DNA of 64,000 nucleotides from Neorhizobium sp. NCHU2750. GTDB lineage: Bacteria; Pseudomonadota; Alphaproteobacteria; Rhizobiales; Rhizobiaceae. The translations under genes were made by a program, and so were the position numbers. This document shows, in pieces, positions 45,840 through 53,754 of the stretch. The notes under the pieces were generated by a model, which had not been told where the DNA came from, searched no databases, and saw nothing but the letters and a program-made list of their open reading frames with translations. Location: positions 62,001 through 126,000 of the forward strand of contig NZ_CP030832.1 of assembly GCF_003597675.1 (NCBI RefSeq). Direction: 5' to 3'. How positions within the stretch are numbered: position 1 is the first letter of the stretch; each line of letters opens with the position of its first letter.

Positions 45840-46051
45840 TCATTCTTCGTCGTAGGGCGAGGGTAAGCCGCACGCGCCGTGACGTTCTGCATCGGAAGAC
45901 ATCATATGCCGCCCGGTGGTCCCTCGCGTCGTTCGTGAGGAAGGTCGGAGGGCTATCGGGGCTTCAGTCTCGGATTGATGGATGCGCGATGGACATCGCT
46001 TTTCCCGGCGCTACTTTTCCACTTATTAAGCGGGGTCTGGATCATGGGCGG

Positions 46052-46756
46052 CTAGTACCGCCAGTCGGGCCGGATGTGCCGCTCGTATTCCTTCTCTGCA
46101 ATGCCGTAGATTGGGCTCGCTAGCTCCTTGAGCTTTTCGATGTCCTTGATCACGACGAGGCCTCGCTCCGCCTTGATTGCATGTCTGCCTTCGAGACGAT
46201 GAAGCGCATCTGTGACGCTCGGGCGGCGAACACCGAGCATAAGAGCCAGAAAATCATGCGTCAGTGGCAATTCGTGGCCTATCCGATCGCGCGCCATCAG
46301 TACCCAACGCGCAAGCCGCCGTTCGACGCCGTATCGCCCATCGGCGAGAGCGGTTGTGGCGACCTGGATCAGGAAGACATGTGCGTAACGCATCAAAAGT
46401 TCGCGCAATGGGCGGTCTTCGCGCATTGCAGCACGAAGCGCATCAACCTCAACTCTCAAGGCGGGACCACCGCATTGCATGAACGCGAAATGCGGTGTGC
46501 TGTCGACGCCGAGGATCGCCGGAACGCTCGAGAACCCTTCCAAACCTATACAACCGACTTCGATGGTCTTGGCACCTTTTCCACCGGCAATTTCAGAGGA
46601 CAGTCCTCCTTCGAAAAAGAACACGTGGCTTAGCTGCTGATCGGATTCAAACAAGTGCTCGCCCTGCTGCAACTCGACTGGCTCAAGATGAGGCCTTAGA
46701 CGTGTGACGACATCGTCCGAGAGCATCGATAGGATCCTGTTTGTCGTCCAGCTCAT
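46052..46756 (-). CDS. Crp/Fnr-family transcriptional regulator
   Basis: 234 residues. The cyclic-nucleotide-type beta barrel (about 1-140, with LQQGEHLFESDQQLSHVFFFEGG) precedes a winged helix-turn-helix (LPLTHDFLALMLGVRRPSVTDALHRLEGRHAI). There is no cysteine cluster for an Fe-S centre, so it is not a true FNR. Proteins of this short-barrel type are common rhizobial regulators; the effector and targets are unknown. Confidence 0.9.
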   Translation of the reverse strand: MSWTTNRILSMLSDDVVTRLRPHLEPVELQQGEHLFESDQQLSHVFFFEGGLSSEIAGGKGAKTIEVGCIGLEGFSSVPAILGVDSTPHFAFMQCGGPALRVEVDALRAAMREDRPLRELLMRYAHVFLIQVATTALADGRYGVERRLARWVLMARDRIGHELPLTHDFLALMLGVRRPSVTDALHRLEGRHAIKAERGLVVIKDIEKLKELASPIYGIAEKEYERHIRPDWRY

Positions 46757-46892
46757 GAGATCAGCTCCGGTTCCCGGCGTGGGTCTATCCAGCTACCTAG
46801 CGCGGCAAACCGAGATATCCATAAAAACAAAAGGTTCGCAGGAAACCTATGAGGCTCTCTCAAGTTATGCAGGAGCTATCAGGGAGTGAAAC

Positions 46893-47135
46893 ATGATCCG
46901 ACTTTATTTCCATATTCGCGATGGAGATCGGCTGTCCAAGGATCCGGAAGGTGCCGAGTTCCAGGACGTCGAAACGGCACGAGCAGAAGCCGTTCGCTCG
47001 GCGCGCGAGCTTTTGTCCCAGCGGGTTTTGAATGGAGAGGAAATCGATGGGCAATCTTTTGAGCTGACCGACGAGAGCGGTGCTGTCGTGGATACCGTCA
47101 AGTTTCGCGACGTGCTTCGGCTGCACCAAGGTTAA
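46893..47135 (+). CDS. DUF6894-family protein
   Basis: 80 residues, opening RLYFHIRDGDRLSKDPEGAEFQDVETARAEAVRSARELL. This is the typical rhizobial small DUF6894 form, with a YFH...G....D..G..F.d...A..eA motif. Function unknown. GGGAGTG is the ribosome site. It is divergent from the Crp/Fnr regulator. Confidence 0.85.
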   Translation: MIRLYFHIRDGDRLSKDPEGAEFQDVETARAEAVRSARELLSQRVLNGEEIDGQSFELTDESGAVVDTVKFRDVLRLHQG

Positions 47136-47168
47136 AATAATCAGCCTAAGTAAGAAATACGCATGAAC

Positions 47169-47192
47169 GGCGGGTGAGGTCGATCACCCGCC
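47169..47192. terminator. Hairpin between convergent genes
   Basis: Perfect 9-bp stem GGCGGGTGA / TCACCCGCC with a 6-nt loop. It lies between the DUF6894 and DUF2934 stops; no T-run, so a factor-independent terminator is not certain. Confidence 0.5.
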
Positions 47193-47210
47193 TACGCACC
47201 TGCATTCAGA

Positions 47211-47381
47211 TTACTCTTCGTCGTCCCATGAGGGGCGTTCAGGCTCGACTGCGTCCGGTCGAGCATCCCATTCGGCGCTGGCCTGGGACCAATGCTCATG
47301 CTCTTGACCCTCTGGCTGTCCAGCCTGCTCCCACAGCTCGTAAGCTCGACGAGCAATCCATTCCTCACGATTTTCGTCCAT
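47211..47381 (-). CDS. DUF2934-family protein (56 residues)
   Basis: Starts MDENREEWIARRAYELWEQAGQPEGQEHEHW, the characteristic DUF2934 pattern (R..AY.lWe..G.p.G....HW). The acidic tail varies. AGGGAGG is the ribosome site, giving the start at 47381 rather than 47420. Function unknown. A second family member is at 60087-60320. Confidence 0.85.
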   Translation of the reverse strand: MDENREEWIARRAYELWEQAGQPEGQEHEHWSQASAEWDARPDAVEPERPSWDDEE

Positions 47382-47516
47382 TTTAACCTCCCTGCAGGAA
47401 AGCGAAGACATCCTCGCCACCCAGTTGCTGTCATTCTCGAATTGCTGATCCCGTCAGAGCCGCGAAGGGTGATTAATACCTCGGCGCGACACCTCCCGAA
47501 GGAACAGCGGGCGGAG

Positions 47517-47542
47517 AACGTCAGCTTCTCTAGGTAGGTTCC
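47517..47542 (-). promoter_or_regulatory. EcfG-type promoter variant, possibly for the DUF2934 gene
   Basis: On the minus strand GGAAC (47542-47538), 18 nt, GTT (47519-47517). The leader would be long (about 130 nt). Confidence 0.4.
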
Positions 47543-47710
47543 TGACGAAAGAGAAAAGTGGGTCAAGGGTACGATGCCGTACCAACGCGGCCGCGGATTT
47601 CTCCCGTGACGCGTAGCTCGCATAAGAGGTGATCGCTAGAGAAGTGTGACGCCGGGAGCCTTACGGCTGATCTGGCGGCCATCCCTGAAGCGATGTCGAC
47701 GTCAAAGACA

Positions 47711-47737
47711 TCGGCGCGAGCCTATGACCCGCGCCGA
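47711..47737 (-). terminator. Probable katE terminator
   Basis: Stem TCGGCGCG / CGCGCCGA (8 bp) with an 11-nt loop, 10 nt past the katE stop. The following U-tract is weak. Confidence 0.5.
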
Positions 47738-47746
47738 TGATCGTGT

Positions 47747-49879
47747 TTAAGCTGCAGTTGCCGACGCCGCGCCGAGCTTGACTGACGGCTCACGTCCCCA
47801 GACACGAAGCTTGCCAAGCTCTTCGACGAAACTTGTTAAAGTTGTGCCGCCCGAAAGCTCCAGAACACCTTCGTCAATGTCCTTTCCGATACCGGCCTTC
47901 TCAAGCAGTGGCAGGGCGACATCGCTGTAGCCGATGAACTTGCAATGGTGGAACGCGTCCGCCACGAAATCTCGTGCGGTCGCCTCCTTCAGCAGATCTT
48001 CGACACCTGCCTCAGACGGGAGGAGTCCAACAGCATCGAAAAGCACCGACGGGCCACCGTCGATCATGTGGTGGGCCGCGATGAAGCTTCCGTCGGAAGT
48101 CGTTACGCCGCCAACCTTCGGTGCGATGAGTTCGACAAGGCCCTTTTCCTTCAAGACGGCGCTCGTCAGAGCCTTCAACAGTTTCGCATCGACGCCGTCG
48201 GTAACGAGGATGCCAAGCTTGCGCCCTTCGAAACGCTTCGGGCCACGCTCGACGATACTGAGCGCCGGGGACGGCTCAAGATCCTGTCGTGTTGGTACGG
48301 CCGCCGTTGCTGCCTTCGGCATGGCAGCCATTCCCAACCGATGAGCAACCTCGGACGCGAGTGTCTCATCGATATTGAGCAGATGAGAAACCATGCGCTC
48401 GCGGATCGCAACTGTCTCGACTTTGCTGAGCTCGAAGGTCAGCGCCATGATGATATGACGCTGTTCCGGCGGTGTCTGGCTGATAAAAAACTGCCGCGCC
48501 TGACTATAGTGGTCAGCGAAGCTTTCGGGACGAAGCTGGACCTTGGTGCCGGATTCTTCCGCCGGAAAATGCCTGTAGCCGCGAGTTTTGCTTTCACGCG
48601 GACCTTCACCGAACGAGTTCGGCTCATAGTTTACCCGACCGACCGGATTGTGCATTGCCATATGGCCGTCCTGCTGGAAATGCGCGAAGGGACACTTTGG
48701 GGCATTAATCGGCAGATGGGTGAAGTTCGGGCCACCCAGCCGCTTCAGTTGGGTGTCGAGATAAGAGAAGTTGCGGCCCTGCAGCAGAGGATCGTTACTG
48801 AAGCCAATTCCCGGCGGCACATTCTGTGTCATGAACGCGACCTGTTCGGTTTCGGCAAAGAAGTTGTCCGGCATCCGGTCCAGCACCAAACGACCAATAG
48901 GCTTTACGGGCACTACCTCCTCAGGAATGATCTTTGTGGGGTCGAGGACGTCGAAATCGAACCTGTCGGCGAATTCCTGATCGAAGAGCTGAACCCCCAG
49001 CTCCCACTCCGGGAAGTCGCCCGTTGTAATCGCCTGCCACAGATCACGACGGTGGAAGTCGGGATCAGCACCGTTGATTTTCACCGCCTCGTTCCAGGCG
49101 ACAGACTGCAGGCCGAGCTTTGGTTTCCAGTGAAACTTGACGAAGGTCGATTGATCCTTGTCGTTGATGAACCGGAAAGTGTGGACCCCAAAACCTTCCA
49201 TAAAGCGCAGCGATCTTGGGATGGTTCGGTCCGACATGATCCACATGACCATGTTCATGCTCTCGGGCGTGAGACTGATGAAGTCCCAAAAATTGTCGTG
49301 CGCCGTCTGAGCCTGCGGGAACGCTCGGTCCGGCTCTTGCTTGGCCGCATGGATGAGATCAGGAAACTTGATCGCGTCCTGGATGAAGAAGACCGGAATG
49401 TTGTTGCCGACCAGGTCCCAGTTGCCTTCCTTGGTGTACATCTTGACGGCAAAGCCGCGGACGTCGCGCGCAAGGTCTGCCGAACCCTTGTTGCCGGCAA
49501 CCGTCGAGAAGCGAACAAAGACTGGCGTCTTCTCACCAGCCCGCTGGAATACGTCGGCACGGGTATATTTGGCGAGAGATTCGTATGTCTCGAAATAACC
49601 GTGCGCCCCATAGCCGCGCGCATGGACCACCCGCTCGGGAATGCGCTCATGGTCGAAATGAAAAATCTTCTCTCTGAAGTGGAAGTCTTCCATCAATGCC
49701 GGGCCACGAGGACCCACACGCAAGGTGTTCTGATCGTCGGCGACCGGACCGCCCTGTGATGTCGTCAGCACCTCGAAGCCATCTTCTGCTGTCTGATGAA
49801 GCTCGCCGCCTGCACCGCGCGAAAGTGTCTGATCGTGGATGGCGACGTGATCGGTTGATGATTGTGTCTTCTTGGCCAT
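47747..49879 (-). CDS. katE: Large-subunit catalase (HPII/KatE type)
   Basis: 710 residues. The catalase core has the active-site His86 in [14 protein letters not shown], the Asn in [21 protein letters not shown], and the haem-ligand Tyr in [13 protein letters not shown]. The C-terminal domain (about 560-705, with [18 protein letters not shown] and [14 protein letters not shown]) is the DJ-1/PfpI-like fold found only in large catalases. It detoxifies hydrogen peroxide, usually in stationary phase or stress. The start at 49879 ([10 protein letters not shown]) follows GAGGAC. Strong terminators lie on both sides; no promoter was identified. Confidence 0.96.
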   Translation of the reverse strand: MAKKTQSSTDHVAIHDQTLSRGAGGELHQTAEDGFEVLTTSQGGPVADDQNTLRVGPRGPALMEDFHFREKIFHFDHERIPERVVHARGYGAHGYFETYESLAKYTRADVFQRAGEKTPVFVRFSTVAGNKGSADLARDVRGFAVKMYTKEGNWDLVGNNIPVFFIQDAIKFPDLIHAAKQEPDRAFPQAQTAHDNFWDFISLTPESMNMVMWIMSDRTIPRSLRFMEGFGVHTFRFINDKDQSTFVKFHWKPKLGLQSVAWNEAVKINGADPDFHRRDLWQAITTGDFPEWELGVQLFDQEFADRFDFDVLDPTKIIPEEVVPVKPIGRLVLDRMPDNFFAETEQVAFMTQNVPPGIGFSNDPLLQGRNFSYLDTQLKRLGGPNFTHLPINAPKCPFAHFQQDGHMAMHNPVGRVNYEPNSFGEGPRESKTRGYRHFPAEESGTKVQLRPESFADHYSQARQFFISQTPPEQRHIIMALTFELSKVETVAIRERMVSHLLNIDETLASEVAHRLGMAAMPKAATAAVPTRQDLEPSPALSIVERGPKRFEGRKLGILVTDGVDAKLLKALTSAVLKEKGLVELIAPKVGGVTTSDGSFIAAHHMIDGGPSVLFDAVGLLPSEAGVEDLLKEATARDFVADAFHHCKFIGYSDVALPLLEKAGIGKDIDEGVLELSGGTTLTSFVEELGKLRVWGREPSVKLGAASATAA

Positions 49880-49906
49880 TTGCCCGTCCTCAGGTTTAAG
49901 AAACAG

Positions 49907-49930
49907 AAAAAGGCCGCCTTGCGGGCGGCC
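49907..49930 (-). terminator. Rho-independent terminator between the DUF892 and katE genes
   Basis: On the minus strand GGCCGCC, loop of 5, GGCGGCC, then five T's (49911-49907). It ends the DUF892 transcript ahead of katE. Confidence 0.85.
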
Positions 49931-49948
49931 TCTCGTCATTCCGGTTGA

Positions 49949-50449
49949 TCAGGCAGCTTTCTTGCCCTTGTCGTTGGCGGAAGCTTTTGCCAGTGCCGTC
50001 AACTTTTTGTCGGTTGCCACCTCTTCCGACAGGTTCTGCTCGAGCATCGGCACGGCGTCCTTCAGGCCGAGCTGCTTGGCCCACTCAATGAGGGTGCCGT
50101 AACGCGCGATCTCATAATGTTCGACAGCCTGGGCAGACGATATGAGACCGGCATCAAGTGCGGACGATCCCTTGAATTCCTCGATGATCTCTTCACCCTC
50201 GGCGATGATGCCCTGGATGGCTTCGCAGGTCTTGCCGCGCGCCGACTTGCCGAGGAGCTCGAACACCTGTTCAAGGCGCTCGATCTGGCCCTGTGTTTCC
50301 TCGCGATGCTGAAGGAAGCCCTGCTTGCCTTCTTCAGACTGGGATGCTCGTGCCATTTTCGGCAGAGCCTTCAGAATCTGCTTTTCTGCGAAGTAGATAT
50401 CTTTCAGCGTATCCAAAAACAAGTCGTCGAGTGTTTTGGCAGTTGCCAT
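49949..50449 (-). CDS. DUF892/YciF-family ferritin-like protein
   Basis: 166 residues, four-helix bundle of the YciF/YciE type: TLDDLFLDTLKDIYFAEKQILKALPKMA, then EETQGQIERLEQVFELLG, then SAQAVEHYEIARYGTLIEWA. The Glu and His residues at ferritin-like metal positions are present. It is a stress-induced protein with suspected metal binding. The start at 50449 follows GGAGG; a canonical EcfG-type promoter is 70 nt further upstream. Confidence 0.92.
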   Translation of the reverse strand: MATAKTLDDLFLDTLKDIYFAEKQILKALPKMARASQSEEGKQGFLQHREETQGQIERLEQVFELLGKSARGKTCEAIQGIIAEGEEIIEEFKGSSALDAGLISSAQAVEHYEIARYGTLIEWAKQLGLKDAVPMLEQNLSEEVATDKKLTALAKASANDKGKKAA

Positions 50450-50519
50450 AGTTTTCCTCCATCGATTTCGAGATGTTGCATGGCTGAGCGGGCCGTTGGC
50501 CACATAGGTGACGCTGACT

Positions 50520-50544
50520 AACGACCGCGATGCGGACTCGTTCC
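50520..50544 (-). promoter_or_regulatory. EcfG/RpoE2-type promoter of the DUF892 gene
   Basis: On the minus strand GGAAC (50544-50540), 17 nt, GTT (50522-50520). Confidence 0.75.
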
Positions 50545-50665
50545 CGTTCGGCAGCGTACTAAACGTATCTTTCCCTCGAACGCATTGAAGCAAACGACGG
50601 ATCCGCGTGATTGACGAGCTCTTCAAGGATTGAGGAACTCTTTGCTGCGTTGCCGAGGGGAGCAT

Positions 50666-50690
50666 AAAAAAGCCCGCCAGAAAGGCGGGC
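50666..50690 (-). terminator. Rho-independent terminator of the CsbD-like gene
   Basis: On the minus strand GCCCGCC, 5-nt loop, GGCGGGC, followed by six T's. It lies 25 nt past the CsbD stop. Confidence 0.9.
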
Positions 50691-50714
50691 TCTTTTGAGG
50701 TTTGGTGGCGCCAA

Positions 50715-50906
50715 TTAGGCCCGATCGACAACATCCTTGGCGGCGTCCTTCGCCTTGCCTTTGAACTGCTGCGCGTCGCCCTTGGCTTCCTGCGCTGCGC
50801 CCTTGGCCTGCATCTTGCGGTCACCCATCGCGTCGCCGGCAGCCTGACGTGCCTTGCCGGCCAGTTCGTTGGTCTTACCTGCGACCTTGTCTGAGGTGCT
50901 ACCCAT
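50715..50906 (-). CDS. CsbD-family stress protein (63 residues)
   Basis: Starts MGSTSDKVAGKTNELAGKARQAAGD and repeats the GK.....GK pattern of CsbD (MQAKGAAQEAKGDAQQFKGKAKDAAKD). Intrinsically disordered or helical; a classical general stress marker of unknown role. AAGGAG is the ribosome site, and an EcfG-type promoter variant is close upstream. Confidence 0.92.
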   Translation of the reverse strand: MGSTSDKVAGKTNELAGKARQAAGDAMGDRKMQAKGAAQEAKGDAQQFKGKAKDAAKDVVDRA

Positions 50907-50944
50907 ATCGGTTCTCCTTAGTGAAGCGTTGATGATGACTAAAG

Positions 50945-50970
50945 AACTCGAAGCTACCGGCGTTCGTTCC
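50945..50970 (-). promoter_or_regulatory. EcfG-type promoter variant of the CsbD-like gene
   Basis: On the minus strand GGAAC (50970-50966), 18 nt, GTT (50947-50945), 38 nt before the ATG. Confidence 0.55.
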
Positions 50971-51008
50971 GAATAAACCTGCGTCCTATCTCGATGGCAT
51001 CCGGAAGA

Positions 51009-52343
51009 TCATTCCGCGGGAACCATCTCCTCGCGCCGCCCGTCGCGGATATTTGCTGCCGCCATGAGCGTCCCGGCCCCGGCAACAGCCAGCATGATGC
51101 AAACACCGCTCGATCCGAAGGTGTCGATAAGCCAGGAGGCGACCACCGGCGTGAGGGCGGCACCAATGATCCAGCTTAAGTCGGTGGCAATCGCAGAACC
51201 GGTGTAACGATCTCGACGAGAAAATTGGCGAGCGACGAGCCGAGGGTTCTGTCCATATGTCAGGCCCAGCAGTGCGAAGCCGATAATGATGAACGCGCCG
51301 GTGCCAATGCCATCGCTCTGAAGAAAGATCAGGCTTAGCAATGCGAAGACGACAGTTGCGGCACCACCGGTTCTGACGACGCGCAATGCCCCGGCTCGCT
51401 TGCTCAGAAAAGCACCGGCGAAGATGGACGCGATGCCAACACTGACGCCGATGATCTCATAGACGAACAACGACCCGACCGAAGCCGCGTCGCGGGCGAC
51501 CGCACGGCCTAGCGGATAGAGCGTGATCAGAACAAGCGTGGCAATGCCTGCAAAGGGAACAATCGCTCCTGTCCATACGGCGCGCCAGTTCTCAATTCTG
51601 GAAATCGGCTTGGGGTCGAGCTGGAAGTCTTTTGTCGCCTCAACGAATTCGGAACTGGCGACGATGCGAAGCCTTGCGAAAAGGGCGACGACATTGATGG
51701 CAAATGCCACATACATCGGATAGCGCCAGCCGAATGCCAGAAAGTCTTCTGTCGACAGCGAGCTATGGATGTAGGTGAAGATCAGAAGCGCAAGCCCGAA
51801 CCCGATTGGTGCGCCAAGCTGCGGCATCGTCGTGTACCAGGTTCGTTCTGACGGCTGGGCACTTGCTGCAGCGACAGAGGTCAGGCCGTCGAAGGCGCCG
51901 CCGAGCGCAAGTCCCTGAAGTGCGCGAAAAACGATCAGCAGAGTGACGGACGTCGATCCGATCGATGCGTAGGGAGGAATGAACGCCGTGCCGGCTGTGG
52001 ACGCCCCAAGCAGAAGCAAGGCTGCGGTCAATTTCGACCCACGTCCAAACCGCCGCTGGATGGCCAAGAACAGGGCAGATCCGAACGGGCGGGTGAGATA
52101 GCCGATGGCGAAAACGAGAAGCGAATAGGTCAGCCCGATCGTGGGATCGCCCGCAAAGGAGAAGATCAACGCGGGAAACACGAGGATCGAGGCGATCCCG
52201 TAGGTGAAGAAGTCGAAGAATTCCGACGCCTTGCCGATCACCATGCCGAGTGCAACGCTCTCGGCCTTCGGTTCATGATCGTCGTACATGGACTGTACTG
52301 AGTGCTCTTGTGGTGTCGAAGATGGAATCGATCCGGCTGACAT
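51009..52343 (-). CDS. MFS transporter, metabolite:H+ symporter type
   Basis: 444 residues and about 12 membrane segments. It opens with a cytoplasmic tail, then GKASEFFDFFTYGIASILVFPALIF, which is typical of the metabolite:H+ symporter (ProP/ShiA/KgtP-like) family. GYLTRPFGSALF and RRFGRGSKL form the conserved loop between segments 2 and 3. The substrate cannot be told. A canonical EcfG-type promoter lies 39 nt upstream of its ATG. Confidence 0.88.
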   Translation of the reverse strand: MSAGSIPSSTPQEHSVQSMYDDHEPKAESVALGMVIGKASEFFDFFTYGIASILVFPALIFSFAGDPTIGLTYSLLVFAIGYLTRPFGSALFLAIQRRFGRGSKLTAALLLLGASTAGTAFIPPYASIGSTSVTLLIVFRALQGLALGGAFDGLTSVAAASAQPSERTWYTTMPQLGAPIGFGLALLIFTYIHSSLSTEDFLAFGWRYPMYVAFAINVVALFARLRIVASSEFVEATKDFQLDPKPISRIENWRAVWTGAIVPFAGIATLVLITLYPLGRAVARDAASVGSLFVYEIIGVSVGIASIFAGAFLSKRAGALRVVRTGGAATVVFALLSLIFLQSDGIGTGAFIIIGFALLGLTYGQNPRLVARQFSRRDRYTGSAIATDLSWIIGAALTPVVASWLIDTFGSSGVCIMLAVAGAGTLMAAANIRDGRREEMVPAE

Positions 52344-52382
52344 GAGGACCTCGTTTCAGATTTGCATGATGGATGAGCGCAA

Positions 52383-52407
52383 AACTCGCCGCCTGCCAAA
52401 CCGTTCC
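52383..52407 (-). promoter_or_regulatory. EcfG/RpoE2-type promoter of the MFS gene
   Basis: On the minus strand GGAAC (52407-52403), 17 nt, GTT (52385-52383). Confidence 0.7.
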
Positions 52408-52444
52408 GCGTCGCAGCATTTCCTGCAGAAAGCCTCGACTTGAA

Positions 52445-52459
52445 TGCTGCGGTGCAGCA
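52445..52459. promoter_or_regulatory. Palindrome TGCTGC-GGT-GCAGCA, copy 1
   Basis: Perfect 6-bp arms around GGT, between the divergent MFS and Gfo/Idh/MocA genes. A near-identical copy (14 of 15) is at 55651-55665. It fits the CTGC-N3-GCAG target that I recall for PhaR-type regulators. Confidence 0.5.
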
Positions 52460-52478
52460 AATTGTCGCGCCTCGGCGG

Positions 52479-52504
52479 GGAACTGTTAGCCTTCGGCGTC
52501 CATT
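52479..52504 (+). promoter_or_regulatory. Candidate EcfG-type promoter of the Gfo/Idh/MocA gene
   Basis: GGAAC (52479-52483), 19 nt, TT (52503-52504); no G before TT. A loose match only. Confidence 0.35.
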
Positions 52505-52572
52505 TCGGTTTGGCACGTCATGGCAAGGCTTTGATGTGAGCATCTGCAACGAAGAATGGAGACGTGACCACC

Positions 52573-53688
52573 ATGGCATCAGACACGAAGAAGGTACGCT
52601 ACGCCGTTGTGGGCGGCGGTCAGATCTCGCAGCAGGCTTTCATGCCAGGAGTAGGACAGACCGACAACTCGGAGCTGGCGGCCCTGGTGACCGGCGACCC
52701 AGTCAAGGCCGACAAGCTGGCGAAGAAGTACGGCATCAAGCCTTGGACCTATGATCAGTACGGAGATATGCTGAAATCCGGTGAGATCGACGTCGTCTAT
52801 GTGGCGACCCCGAATGCCCATCACACCGATCTGGTCGTGCAGGCACTTGAGGCGGGCATCCACGTCCTTCTGGAAAAACCGATGACCTCCAGCGTCGAAG
52901 ATGCGGAGAAGGTGGTTGAGGCACAGAAGGCGAGCAAAGCCAAGCTGATGATTGCCTATCGCTTGCATCATGAGCCCGGCACGGTCGAGATGTTCACGCG
53001 CGCCCGAAACGGCGACTTCGGTGAGCTTCGGGCGTTCTCTTCGACCTTCACCCAGAATGTCGCCGAGGAAAATTCCCGCGGTCACAACGGCTATTGGGGC
53101 GGCCCCGTGCCGGACATGGGGACCTATCCGTTGAACGCCGTTCGCAACCTGTTTGGCGAAGAGCCGGTCTCGGTCCATGCCGTCGGGACGAAGGCGTCCG
53201 ATCGAGGCTTCGATTTTCATGATACGGTGGCGGTCACACTGCGCTTTCCCGACGAGAAGACGGCTCAGTTCACCGTCAGCTATGCCACGGCTGCAGCCGA
53301 AAGCTTCACGCTTATCGGCACGAAGGCGACCATCCATGCGACGCCGTGCTTCATGTTCGGCCCGAAGACCGGCATCACCTATGTCGAGAAGACTGAGGAC
53401 GGCGAGAAGACGCATGCCTTCGATCCCGTCGAGCAGTTTGGCAACGAAACCCAGTATTTCTCGGACTGTATCCTGAATGGCCGCGACCCAGAAGCGGACG
53501 GAGAGGAAGGTCTGATGGATATGCGCGTTCTCGCAGCCGTGGAGAAGTCGCTCGAAACGGGTGAAACCGTGGTGCTCCCGCCAGCGAAAAGGGCGAAGCG
53601 CGTGTCTTCGGATCAGGCGCTTAGACTGCCGCCTGCGAAAGAGCCTTCCGAGGACGAGATGATCAGCATCGTCCCGCAGTCGAAGTGA
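52573..53688 (+). CDS. Gfo/Idh/MocA-family oxidoreductase
   Basis: 371 residues, NAD(P)-dependent, probably acting on a sugar or inositol. The Rossmann domain has VVGGGQISQQAF and VYVATPNAHHTDLV; EKPMTSS carries the conserved catalytic Lys. The C-terminal alpha/beta domain includes GGPVPDMGTYPLNAVRNL. A GTG at 52564 is an alternative start. The gene is divergent from the MFS transporter and may share regulation with it and with the GH15 gene 66 nt downstream. Confidence 0.92.
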   Translation: MASDTKKVRYAVVGGGQISQQAFMPGVGQTDNSELAALVTGDPVKADKLAKKYGIKPWTYDQYGDMLKSGEIDVVYVATPNAHHTDLVVQALEAGIHVLLEKPMTSSVEDAEKVVEAQKASKAKLMIAYRLHHEPGTVEMFTRARNGDFGELRAFSSTFTQNVAEENSRGHNGYWGGPVPDMGTYPLNAVRNLFGEEPVSVHAVGTKASDRGFDFHDTVAVTLRFPDEKTAQFTVSYATAAAESFTLIGTKATIHATPCFMFGPKTGITYVEKTEDGEKTHAFDPVEQFGNETQYFSDCILNGRDPEADGEEGLMDMRVLAAVEKSLETGETVVLPPAKRAKRVSSDQALRLPPAKEPSEDEMISIVPQSK

Positions 53689-53754
53689 CCCCCTTGGCAG
53701 CGCGGTGCTCCGTCAAGGGGCGGCGCGCCGCTGTCCGCCGACAGACATCCCTCC

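Larger units (their letters stand above)
47421..47746. other. Intergenic stretch
   Basis: No gene was recognised in these 326 bases. It holds the stress-promoter variant for the DUF2934 gene and the hairpin after katE. Confidence 0.5.

Noticed and set aside
46757..46775. GGAAC just before the Crp/Fnr start
   Set aside because: The element would put the -10 inside the coding region.
46847..46875. GGAAA...GTT before the DUF6894 gene
   Set aside because: Fifth base of the -35 is wrong and the spacing is 18; too weak to call.
47945..49759. Long antisense ORF (604 codons) opposite katE
   Set aside because: katE is certain on the other strand by haem and active-site motifs; this frame has none.
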